DNA from: Microbacterium oleivorans
Lineage (GTDB): Bacteria > Actinomycetota > Actinomycetes > Actinomycetales > Microbacteriaceae
Assembly (NCBI RefSeq): GCF_013389665.1
Contig: NZ_CP058316.1
Coordinates: 62,001-126,000 of the forward strand
Reading direction: 5' to 3'
DNA: 64,000 nucleotides
How positions within the stretch are numbered: position 1 is the first letter of the stretch; every line of letters starts with the position of its first letter. The translations under genes were made by a program, and so were the position numbers. Below, piece by piece: positions 37,733 to 45,691 of the stretch. The notes beneath the pieces were generated by a model. That model did no database searches. It worked only from the letters and a program-made list of their open reading frames with translations, and had not been told where the DNA came from.

Positions 37733-38984
37733 GGGGTTCCTCGTCGAGGGGCATGCGGGCGCTCACGAGCCAGCCGCGGGATGCGCGGGGCCCGGCCGTG
37801 ACCGATCCTCCGGCCAGTTCGACGCGTTCGCGGAGACCGCGAAGACCGTACCCGCTCGCCGAGGCCGGGGGCTGGGTCACCGGCTCGCCGTCGTCGGCGA
37901 CGCGGATCTCGACGGCATCGGCGCGGTAGTCCACGCTGACGTCGATCCGTTCGGCACCGCGGGCGTGGCGCATGGCGTTGGTCACGCTCTCCTGCACGAT
38001 GCGCGAGATGGCCAGCTGGGTCGCGCTGCTGAGCGGGGGACGGTCGCCTGCGACGGTCAGTGTCGCGTCGAAGCCGGCGGCCCGCGCCGAGGCGACGGTC
38101 TCAGCCGTGGTGTCGCGGGCCAGCGGCGCCAGGGGGGCGGCATCGGCCTCGCGGAGCACGCCGAGCGTCGCGCGCATGTCGCGGAGCGCTTCGCGGCCGG
38201 TGGCGGCGATCGCCGCGGCGCCCGGTCGCGCCCGGTCGATGTCGGTGGACGCGGCGACCCCCTCGGCGAGAGCGACCATCACGGTGAGCGAGTGGGCGAC
38301 GATGTCGTGCAGCTCGCGCGCGATGCGGTCGCGCTCAGCCGCGCCCGCGAGTTGGGCCTGCTGGTCGCGCTCGACGACCAGCTGTCGCGAGCGGTCGATG
38401 AGGGCGGCGACGTAGCGCTTCCGGTTGCCCACATTGGTGCCGATGAGCGCGCCGATCGTGGTCGTGATCGTCTCGCCCACGATGGCGTTCCACGCGATCA
38501 TCGGGCTGATGGCGCCCGTGAATCCGAGGGTCGCGGCCGTGCCGCCGAGGATCGCGAGCGCGACCCCGGAGGCGATCAGACAGAGCCGCGTATTGCCGTA
38601 GACGGCGAGCGAGTACGCGGCGACGCACAGCAGCGGACCACCCACGGCGACGGGTGCCAGCAGGTAGGTGTGCGCGACGAGCACGGCCAGCACGAACACG
38701 GTGCGGGGAAAGCGGCGGCGCAGCAGCAGTGACGCGCAACCCAGCACGATGAGGGCGACGACGACGGGACCCGTCGCGGGCCACAGTGCCGCGAGTCCGG
38801 CGGCCTGGTCTTCGCGTCCGCGGAAGGTCGTGGCGGGGACGAGCGAGAGCAGCAGGCAGACACCCGCGATGAGGATGTCGGCGACGAGGGGATGACGCGC
38901 CCAGAAACGCCGGAACAGGCCCGGGGCGCGAGGGAGCCGCAGCTCGTCATCGGCTGACGATGAGCTGCGGCTTCCGGGGGACAC
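37722..38984 (-). CDS. sensor histidine kinase (HisKA_3 / DesK-like)
   Basis: A 420-residue membrane kinase. About six hydrophobic segments occupy residues 35-180 with almost no extracellular domain, an intramembrane-sensing layout. The phospho-acceptor is His226 in ERDRIARELHDIVAHSL; the N-box NAMRHARG and the G-box GYGLRGLRERVEL complete an active ATPase domain. The GTG at 38984 is 7 bases after TAGGGT, whose TAG is the stop codon of the permease gene, so it may have its own promoter inside the operon. Confidence 0.93.
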   Translation of the reverse strand: MSPGSRSSSSADDELRLPRAPGLFRRFWARHPLVADILIAGVCLLLSLVPATTFRGREDQAAGLAALWPATGPVVVALIVLGCASLLLRRRFPRTVFVLAVLVAHTYLLAPVAVGGPLLCVAAYSLAVYGNTRLCLIASGVALAILGGTAATLGFTGAISPMIAWNAIVGETITTTIGALIGTNVGNRKRYVAALIDRSRQLVVERDQQAQLAGAAERDRIARELHDIVAHSLTVMVALAEGVAASTDIDRARPGAAAIAATGREALRDMRATLGVLREADAAPLAPLARDTTAETVASARAAGFDATLTVAGDRPPLSSATQLAISRIVQESVTNAMRHARGAERIDVSVDYRADAVEIRVADDGEPVTQPPASASGYGLRGLRERVELAGGSVTAGPRASRGWLVSARMPLDEEPHDS

Positions 38985-38991
38985 TCCTGGA

Positions 38992-38997
38992 ACCCTA
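38992..38997 (-). promoter_or_regulatory. -10 hexamer of histidine kinase gene
   Basis: TAGGGT on the minus strand, 7 bases before the kinase GTG and overlapping the stop codon of the permease gene. Confidence 0.55.
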
Positions 38998-39804
38998 CGC
39001 GTCTCGGGTGCGCAGCACCGCCCAGCCGCCCAGGAGCGTGGCGACGGGCCAGGCGATGAGCGTGATCAGGGAAGGCCAGAAGTCCTCGGCGCCGGGGGAG
39101 GTGATGACCTGCGCCGCGGCGGCGGGCAGGTACGCGCCGAGGTCGACGATCCACGCCCAGGCCTCGCCGCCGAGGGCGAACAGGGTCAACACGATCGGCA
39201 GGACGAACATGATCCCCACCGTCGCGGCGATCGCGCCGGCGCCGTTGCGGATGATGAAGCCCCATCCGAGCCCGAGGAGGGCGAAGGTGGCCATGGCGAG
39301 CACGCCGAGAGCGAGAGGCACGATCGACCGCTCGGGATCGGACCAGTCGATCCCGCGGTCGCCGAAGATCGGCGCGGAGGCCAGGACGGCGATGGTCGAG
39401 GTCACGACGGTGGTGATCGCCAGGACCAGAGCCACCACGATCCCCTTGGCTGCGAGCACGACGCCGCGGCGCGGCTCGGCGGTCAGGGTCGAACGGATCA
39501 TCCCGGTGGAGTACTCGCCGGTGATGGCCATCGCTCCGAGGATGCCGGCGACGAGCATCGTGAACTGCATCGGCGCGACGATCGCGACCACCGGGTTGAA
39601 GCCGCCGCCGAAGTCGGTCGAGGCCCAGGCCATCATGAGCGAGATGCCGACCGCGAGCGCGGCGGTCACGCCCAGCGACCACCAGGTGGAACGCAGGGTG
39701 AGCAGCTTGATCGTCTCGCTGCGGACGACACGGCCGAACGAGAGTCGGGCGTCGGTGGGTGCGACGCGGGTCGGTGCCGAGGTGGTGGCGGTGGTCGCGC
39801 TCAT
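38995..39804 (-). CDS. ABC transporter permease
   Basis: A 269-residue ABC-2-type permease with about six membrane helices and the family-typical start FGRVVRSETIKLLTLRSTWW followed by the EYSTGMIRSTL loop. With the upstream ATPase it should form a two-gene exporter of the kind used against peptide antibiotics or for an unknown lipid or peptide. Its ATG overlaps the ATPase TGA by four bases. The kinase/regulator pair follows. Confidence 0.88.
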   Translation of the reverse strand: MSATTATTSAPTRVAPTDARLSFGRVVRSETIKLLTLRSTWWSLGVTAALAVGISLMMAWASTDFGGGFNPVVAIVAPMQFTMLVAGILGAMAITGEYSTGMIRSTLTAEPRRGVVLAAKGIVVALVLAITTVVTSTIAVLASAPIFGDRGIDWSDPERSIVPLALGVLAMATFALLGLGWGFIIRNGAGAIAATVGIMFVLPIVLTLFALGGEAWAWIVDLGAYLPAAAAQVITSPGAEDFWPSLITLIAWPVATLLGGWAVLRTRDA

Positions 39805-40715
39805 CGCACGGCTCCCTTCGTCTGGTACTCCACAGCGCCCTCCGTCAGGGCGAGGTAGGCGTCTTCGAGCGAGCCGGCCCGTGGGGTGAGCTCGTGCAGC
39901 GCGATGCCGTTCGCAGCCGCGAGGTCCCCGATCGCCGGCGCAGCGAGGCCGGTGATCTGGAGGAGCCCGGGCTCACCGCTGGTCACCGACACGTCGGGGC
40001 CGGCGACGAGGCGGGCGAGGTCGTCGGCGCGCGGGCTGCGCACGACCACGGTGTTGCTCGTCCACGCGCGCACGAGCTCGTCGATGCTCGCATCCGCGAG
40101 CACGCGGCCACGGCCGAGCACGATCACGTGGTCGGCGGTGAGGGCCATCTCGCTCATCAGGTGGCTCGACAACAGCACCGTGCGGCCCTGCGCCGCCTGA
40201 CCGCGGACGAACTGGCGGACCCAACGGACCCCTTCGGGGTCGAGACCGTTCACCGGCTCGTCGAGGATCAGCGTCTGCGGGTCGCCGAGGAGCGCCGCGG
40301 CGATGCCCAGTCGCTGACCCATCCCGAGCGAGAACTTGCCCGCCCGCTTGCCGGCGACTGATCCCAGTCCGGTGATCTCGATCACCTCGTCGACGCGGGA
40401 GCGCGGGATGCCGTGCGTCGCGGCCATCGCGCGCAGGTGGTTGCGTGCGCTGCGTCCGGTGTGCACCGCCTTGGCATCGAGCAGGATGCCGACTTCGGTC
40501 AGGGGTGAACGCAGGGAGCGGTAGTCCTGACCGTCGATCGTGACGCTTCCCGCCGACGGGCGGTCGAGGCCCACGATCATGCGCATCGTGGTGGACTTGC
40601 CCGCGCCGTTCGGACCGAGGAACCCGGTCACCTTTCCGGACTGGACGGTGAAGCTCACGCCGTCCACGGCCGTCTTGTCTCCATACCTCTTGGTGAGGCC
40701 ATCTGCAACGATCAT
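39801..40715 (-). CDS. ABC transporter ATP-binding protein (BcrA-like)
   Basis: A 304-residue ATPase. Walker A GPNGAGKST is at about residues 37-45, the signature is the relaxed LGMGQRLGIA, Walker B LILDEPVNGLDPEG and the SSHLMSEM H-loop follow; the C-terminal regulatory region is typical of the CcmA/BcrA class. The start is ATG 40715, 7 bases after TAGCGT; an ATG at 40721 lies too close to that box. Confidence 0.92.
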   Translation of the reverse strand: MIVADGLTKRYGDKTAVDGVSFTVQSGKVTGFLGPNGAGKSTTMRMIVGLDRPSAGSVTIDGQDYRSLRSPLTEVGILLDAKAVHTGRSARNHLRAMAATHGIPRSRVDEVIEITGLGSVAGKRAGKFSLGMGQRLGIAAALLGDPQTLILDEPVNGLDPEGVRWVRQFVRGQAAQGRTVLLSSHLMSEMALTADHVIVLGRGRVLADASIDELVRAWTSNTVVVRSPRADDLARLVAGPDVSVTSGEPGLLQITGLAAPAIGDLAAANGIALHELTPRAGSLEDAYLALTEGAVEYQTKGAVR

Positions 40716-40722
40716 GCGCATC

Positions 40723-40728
40723 ACGCTA
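40723..40728 (-). promoter_or_regulatory. -10 hexamer of ABC exporter operon
   Basis: TAGCGT on the minus strand, 7 bases before the ATPase ATG. Confidence 0.55.
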
Positions 40729-40769
40729 TCGATGCGGGTTCCGCCGGCGCGTCGGCCGGCGGGACCGGA

Positions 40770-40815
40770 AACGCGTGACGGGGATCGTACCGTGGTACGA
40801 CCCCCGTCACGCGTT
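40770..40815. terminator. long terminator hairpin after pepN
   Basis: A 22-bp stem (40770-40791 with 40794-40815) with a 2-base centre. On the minus-strand RNA the only irregularity is a G-U pair. It follows the pepN stop and insulates the ABC operon. Confidence 0.85.
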
Positions 40816-40824
40816 CGGAATGAC

Positions 40825-43371
40825 TCAGTCCTGCGCGTCGCGCTCCTGCACCGACAGAGCCCGCTCCACGCCGGCGAGGTTCTCGGCGACGAGTCGACGG
40901 AGGGCCGCGGGGGCGTCGGCATGCTGTGCGAGCCAGGCGCGCGTGGCATCGCGCAGCCGGACGTCGGCGAGGGCTGCGGGGTAGAGCCCCACGATGAGGT
41001 ACTGCGCGATCTGATAGCTGCGCGATTCCCAGATGGGAAGCAGCATCCCGAAGTACTCGTCGATGTAGGGCGTCAGCAGCGACACGCCGGCCGGGTGGGT
41101 GAACCCGATCGCGGCGGAGCGGACGACCGTGTTGGGCAGATCGGCCTGTTCCACCAGCGACGTCCACGCCGCCCGCTTCGCCTCGGCCGTCGGCAGTGCG
41201 GCCCGCGCCTGGGCTGCGAGCTCGCCGCCCTTCGCGGTGTTGTCGGCGGCCAGGGCGGCATCGATGTCGGATGCCTCGACCTCACCGGACGCGGCGAGGG
41301 ACACCAGCAGGGCCCACGACAGGTCGGCATCGATCTCGAGGCCCGAGAGCTCCGTCTCACCGGATCGCAGCGCACGCACGACCGCCGCGTGCTCGGGTGT
41401 GGATGCCGCCGATGCGAAGGCCGTCACGAACTGCAGCTGGCTGTCGCTCCCCGCCTCGGCCTCGCGCGCGAGGGCCCACAGTCCGTCGGCGACGCGCTCG
41501 CGGGCGGCATCCCGGGTCTCCGGCGCGACGTACGCGTTGGCCGCCAGCTGGAGCTGCGCCAGCGTTGTGCGCACCGTGGTCGACTCCGTCTCGGTGCCGA
41601 TGTTGCGCAGCACGAGATCGATGTAGTCGGTGGCGGAAGCTTCGGCGTCGCGCGTCTGATCCCACGCCGCGCCCCACACCAGCGAGCGCGCCAGCGGGTC
41701 GCTGATGCCCGCCAGGTGCTCGATGGCCGTCCGCAGCGAACGGTCGTCGAGACGGATCTTGGCATAGGCCAGGTCTGCGTCGTTCAGGAGGACGAGATCC
41801 GGCTGGTGGCGCCCCTTCAGCTCGGGCACCTCGGTGAGGTCGCCGTCGACGTCGAGCTCGACATGGTGCGTCCGCACGAGTGCGCCGTCCTGCAACGAGT
41901 AGAAGCCGACGCCGAGTCGGTGCGGTCGGATGGTCGGGTAGTCCGCCGGAGCGGTCTGCACGATCGCGAATCGCGTGATCACGCCGTCGGAGTCGGTCGA
42001 GATCTCAGGCTCGAGCGTGTTCACGCCGGCCGTCTCGAGCCACTTCTTCGACCAGGTCGCCAGCTCGCGGCCGCTGGTGGCCTCGAGCTCGGTGAGGAGG
42101 TCGGACAGTTCCGTGTTCCCCCAGGCGTGCTTGCGGAAGTAGGCCGAGACGCCCGCGAAGAACGCCTCGACGCCCACCCACGCGGCGAGCTGCTTGAGGA
42201 CGGACCCGCCCTTGGCGTAGGTGATGCCGTCGAAGTTGACCTGCACGTCTTCGAGGTCGGTGATCTCGGCGACGACCGGGTGGGTCGAGGGGAGCTGGTC
42301 CTGACGGTAGGCCCAGGTCTTCTCCATCGCGTTGAAAGTCGTCCAGGCTTCGGTCCACTCGGTGGCCTCGGCGGTCGCGATGGTCGATGCCCACTCGGCG
42401 AACGACTCGTTCAGCCAGAGATCGTTCCACCACTTCATCGTCACGAGATCGCCGAACCACATGTGCGCCAGCTCGTGGAGGATCGTGACGACGCGGCGTT
42501 CCTTCACCGCGTCGGTGACCTTGGAGCGGAACACGTAGGTCTCGGTGAACGTCACCGCGCCGGCGTTCTCCATCGCACCGGCGTTGAACTCGGGGACGAA
42601 GAGCTGGTCGTACTTCGCGAAGGGGTAGGGGACCCCGAACTTCTCCTCGAAGTATGCGAAGCCCTGGCGCGTCTTCTCGAACACGTAGTCGGCGTCGAGG
42701 TGATGCCACAGGCTCTTGCGGGCGTATACGCCGAGGGGGATGACGCGTCCGTCCGCGCTCGTGAGCTCGGAGAAGACCTGCTCGTACGGGCCCGCGACGA
42801 GCGCGGTGATGTAGGACGAGATGCGCGGGGTGGGCTCGAACGCCCAGGTCGCGGTGCCCTCGTCGCCGGCGACCGGCTCGGGGGTCGGGGAGTTCGACAC
42901 GACCTTCCACTGCGCCGGCGCGGTGACCGTGAAGCGGAACTCCGCCTTGAGGTCGGGCTGCTCGAACACCGCGAAGACGCGGCGCGAATCGGGCACTTCG
43001 AACTGCGAATACAGGTAGACCTCGCCGTCGACCGGGTCGACGAACCGGTGCAGGCCCTCGCCGGTGTTCGTGTACAGGCAGTCGGCGTCGACGATGAGCT
43101 CGTTCTGCGCGGCGAGACCGTCCAGAGCGATGCGCGAGTCGGCGAATGCCGCGAGGTCGATTGCACGACCGTTCAGGGTGATCTCGCGCACCTCGCGGGC
43201 GATCAGGTCGACGAACGTCGACGCGCCCTCGGCGGCGGTGAAGCGGATGACCGTTCGGGAGCGGAACGCCTCCGCGCCGACGGTGAGGTCCAGGGCGATG
43301 TCGTAGGACTGCGTATCGACGATCGCGCGGCGCTGCTGCGCCTCGATGCGGGTGAGGTTCTCTCCAGGCAC
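40825..43371 (-). CDS. pepN: aminopeptidase N (M1 family)
   Basis: An 848-residue zinc aminopeptidase. The exopeptidase motif is GAMENAGAVTF and the zinc site HELAHMWFGDLVTMKWW plus NESFAEWAS gives HExxH-x18-E. The N-terminal saddle and the long C-terminal helical domain (ERAP1-like) are complete. The GTG start giving MPGENLTRIEA is chosen because GGGAG lies about 10 bases upstream; the frame is open for 53 more codons but these are outside the family. A TAGGCT near 43445 on the minus strand is a possible -10. Confidence 0.95.
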   Translation of the reverse strand: MPGENLTRIEAQQRRAIVDTQSYDIALDLTVGAEAFRSRTVIRFTAAEGASTFVDLIAREVREITLNGRAIDLAAFADSRIALDGLAAQNELIVDADCLYTNTGEGLHRFVDPVDGEVYLYSQFEVPDSRRVFAVFEQPDLKAEFRFTVTAPAQWKVVSNSPTPEPVAGDEGTATWAFEPTPRISSYITALVAGPYEQVFSELTSADGRVIPLGVYARKSLWHHLDADYVFEKTRQGFAYFEEKFGVPYPFAKYDQLFVPEFNAGAMENAGAVTFTETYVFRSKVTDAVKERRVVTILHELAHMWFGDLVTMKWWNDLWLNESFAEWASTIATAEATEWTEAWTTFNAMEKTWAYRQDQLPSTHPVVAEITDLEDVQVNFDGITYAKGGSVLKQLAAWVGVEAFFAGVSAYFRKHAWGNTELSDLLTELEATSGRELATWSKKWLETAGVNTLEPEISTDSDGVITRFAIVQTAPADYPTIRPHRLGVGFYSLQDGALVRTHHVELDVDGDLTEVPELKGRHQPDLVLLNDADLAYAKIRLDDRSLRTAIEHLAGISDPLARSLVWGAAWDQTRDAEASATDYIDLVLRNIGTETESTTVRTTLAQLQLAANAYVAPETRDAARERVADGLWALAREAEAGSDSQLQFVTAFASAASTPEHAAVVRALRSGETELSGLEIDADLSWALLVSLAASGEVEASDIDAALAADNTAKGGELAAQARAALPTAEAKRAAWTSLVEQADLPNTVVRSAAIGFTHPAGVSLLTPYIDEYFGMLLPIWESRSYQIAQYLIVGLYPAALADVRLRDATRAWLAQHADAPAALRRLVAENLAGVERALSVQERDAQD

Positions 43372-43471
43372 GTGCGTTCTGCTCCCAGGGTCGGGGTGGG
43401 GATTCGAGGCCGCGCGCTGCTGGCGCCGACGGCAACCGTGCCAGCCTACGCTTTCGGGGCCTCCACGTTCA

Positions 43472-43477
43472 TAGGAT
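43472..43477 (+). promoter_or_regulatory. -10 hexamer of rpiB operon
   Basis: TAGGAT, 6 bases before the rpiB ATG. Confidence 0.6.
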
Positions 43478-43483
43478 GGTGCC

Positions 43484-44029
43484 ATGCGCATCCACATCGC
43501 GACCGACCACGCCGGTCTCGAGTTCTCCACCCAGCTCCAGCACCACCTCGCCGAGGCCGGCCACGACGTGGTCGATCACGGTCCGATCGAGTACGACGCG
43601 CTCGATGACTATCCGGCCTTCTGCATCCGCGCCGCCCAGGCGGTGGTGCGCGATCAGCAGGCGGGCATCGAGACCCTCGGCGTCGTGTTCGGCGGGTCGG
43701 GCAACGGTGAGCAGATCGCCGCGAACAAGGTGCACGGCGTGCGAGCCGCCCTCGTGTGGAACCTGGCGACCGCCGAGCTGGCGCGCGAGCACAACGACGC
43801 GAACGTGATCGCCGTCGGAGCCAGACAGCACACGTTCGAGGAGGCCGTGTCGTTCATCGACCGCTTCGTCGAGACACCGTTCAGCGGTGAGGAGCGTCAC
43901 GCCCGCCGCATCGCGCAGCTCGCCGCGTACGAGGCCGACGGCAGTCTGCTGCCGGATCCCCGCGAGGCGGGCGGAGGCCTCGCGTCGCCGCTTCCCGCGA
44001 GCGACTCGTTCGACCCGGAAGTGGGCTGA
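43484..44029 (+). CDS. rpiB: ribose-5-phosphate isomerase B
   Basis: A 181-residue enzyme interconverting ribose 5-phosphate and ribulose 5-phosphate. The start MRIHIATDHAG and the phosphate loop GGSGNGEQIAANK (70-82) are those of the mycobacterial type, in which a glutamate (Glu76 here) acts as base instead of the cysteine of E. coli RpiB. A 25-residue tail is extra. First gene of a four-gene run; its stop shares a base with the next ATG. Confidence 0.95.
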   Translation: MRIHIATDHAGLEFSTQLQHHLAEAGHDVVDHGPIEYDALDDYPAFCIRAAQAVVRDQQAGIETLGVVFGGSGNGEQIAANKVHGVRAALVWNLATAELAREHNDANVIAVGARQHTFEEAVSFIDRFVETPFSGEERHARRIAQLAAYEADGSLLPDPREAGGGLASPLPASDSFDPEVG

Positions 44030-45033
44030 TGCCCGAGGGGCATTCCGTCCACCGCATCGCCCGGCAGTTCGATCGGAACGTCGTGGGACGGCGCGTCCAC
44101 GCGTCGAGCCCGCAGGGCCGGTTCGCCGAGGGCGCGACGGTGTTGGACGGCCGTGAGGCGGTCGAGGCGCGAGCGGTCGGCAAGCAGATGTTCCTCTCTT
44201 TCGACGGCGACGTGTGGCTGCGCGTGCACCTGGGCATGTACGGGGCGTGGGACTTCGCCGGTGAGATCGTCGCCGACCCCACGATCGCCTCCGCGAACGG
44301 GCGGATGGGCCAGACGAATCAGCGCGGGACCCAGCTCGATGCCGTGTACGACAGCGCGGGCGAGAACTCGCTCAGCTCGATCGGCGCACCTCGTCGCTCT
44401 CGCGGGCGGGTGCGCATGAGCGAGCAGACGACGGGCCTCGGAGGCGACGCGGCCGACGAGGCGGAGTGGCCGCCGCCGGTGGTCGGACAGGTTCGGCTGC
44501 GCCTGCTCACCGACGTGACCTGCGCGGATCTCCGCGGGCCCACGGCGTGCCAACTGCAGACGCCCGATGAGGTCGAGGCGACCATCGCGAAGCTCGGGCC
44601 CGACCCCCTCGTCGACGACCCCGCCGCGGGGGAGGAGCGGTTCACGGCCGTGGTGCGCCGCAAGCCCACGCCGATCGGACTGCTCCTCATGGATCAGGCA
44701 GTCGTCAGTGGCATCGGCAACGTGTACCGGGCGGAGATGCTCTTCCGCGCGCGTCTGAATCCCCACACGCCAGGGCGCGAGGTGCCGGAGGAGACGGTCC
44801 GCGGGCTCTGGCGCGACTGGGTGCGCCTGCTGGCCATCGGCGTCGAGACCGGTCAGATGATGACGATGGACGACCTCGACCCCGAGGCCTGGCGGCGGGC
44901 GATGGCCCACCGCGACGACCGCCACTGGGTCTACCACCGCGCGGGTCTGCCGTGCCGGGTGTGCGGCACGGCGATCGTCCTCGAAGACATGGCGTCCCGC
45001 AAGCTCTACTGGTGCCCCAGCTGTCAGAGGTGA
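44029..45033 (+). CDS. Fpg/Nei family DNA glycosylase (endonuclease VIII-like)
   Basis: A 334-residue base-excision glycosylase/AP lyase. Met-removal exposes Pro and Glu (MPEGHSVHR); the catalytic lysine is Lys52 in GKQMFLSF; the helix-two-turn-helix (SGIGNVYRAEML) and the C-terminal zinc finger (CRVCG and CPSCQ) are intact. Residues about 90-150 form a charged, low-complexity insertion (SEQTTGLGGDAADEAEW) absent from standard Nei, making it about 60 residues longer. Coupled to rpiB by a TGATG junction. Confidence 0.93.
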   Translation: MPEGHSVHRIARQFDRNVVGRRVHASSPQGRFAEGATVLDGREAVEARAVGKQMFLSFDGDVWLRVHLGMYGAWDFAGEIVADPTIASANGRMGQTNQRGTQLDAVYDSAGENSLSSIGAPRRSRGRVRMSEQTTGLGGDAADEAEWPPPVVGQVRLRLLTDVTCADLRGPTACQLQTPDEVEATIAKLGPDPLVDDPAAGEERFTAVVRRKPTPIGLLLMDQAVVSGIGNVYRAEMLFRARLNPHTPGREVPEETVRGLWRDWVRLLAIGVETGQMMTMDDLDPEAWRRAMAHRDDRHWVYHRAGLPCRVCGTAIVLEDMASRKLYWCPSCQR

Positions 45034-45037
45034 TCCG

Positions 45038-45691
45038 ATGAGACAGAATCCGAGCTTCGCGATGACCGACGTCGCCGAACTGCGCCGCGTCATCGACGAC
45101 AACCCGTGGGTCACCCTCGTCGGCACCGGTGAGGCAGGTCTGGTCGCCTCGCACTATGCGGTGCTGCTCGACGGCGACCGCGACGACCTCACGATCGTCG
45201 GACACGTCGGTCGGCCCGACGACGCTATCCTCGGGCTCGGTGAGCGGGAGCTCTTGGTGGTGGTGCAGGGTCCCCACGGCTACGTCTCCCCGAGCTGGTA
45301 CGGCGATGCGGCGGCGGTTCCCACCTGGAACTTCGTGTCGGTGCACCTCTCGGGCGTCCCCGAGATCCTTGAGCCCGAGGAGAACCTCAGGGTGCTCGAC
45401 CGACTCGTCGATCGTTTCGAGTCGTCGTTCGCTCAGCCCCGCGGCATGTGGTCGCCGCCGAACGACGAGGACTTCGTCCGACGTCTCGAACGCGGAACCG
45501 TCGGGTTCCGGCTCACGCCGACGCGGGTGGATGCGAAGCGCAAACTCAGCCAGAACCGCACCGATGACGTGGTCGACACCATCATCGAGCGGGTCGAGGC
45601 GGGCGCGTCACCGTACGTCGATCCCCGGCTCGGGGCCGAGATGCGGCGGGCGCACGAGGCGTTGCGCTCTGCGCGCCGGGCGTCCTCGTGA
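45038..45691 (+). CDS. FMN-binding negative transcriptional regulator (PaiB family)
   Basis: A 217-residue split-barrel flavin-binding protein of the PaiB group, with MRQNPSFAMTDVAELRRVI and the YVSPSWYGDAAAVPTWNFVSV cofactor region. In Bacillus PaiB represses sporulation genes, but most homologues are probably flavoproteins with no known target. It lies 4 bases after the glycosylase gene and overlaps the amidohydrolase start by four bases. Confidence 0.88.
   Translation: MRQNPSFAMTDVAELRRVIDDNPWVTLVGTGEAGLVASHYAVLLDGDRDDLTIVGHVGRPDDAILGLGERELLVVVQGPHGYVSPSWYGDAAAVPTWNFVSVHLSGVPEILEPEENLRVLDRLVDRFESSFAQPRGMWSPPNDEDFVRRLERGTVGFRLTPTRVDAKRKLSQNRTDDVVDTIIERVEAGASPYVDPRLGAEMRRAHEALRSARRASS

Noticed and set aside
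38100..39700. Minus-strand Arg-rich frame spanning the kinase and permease junction
   Set aside because: Runs in a different frame across two clear membrane-protein genes, with no motif.
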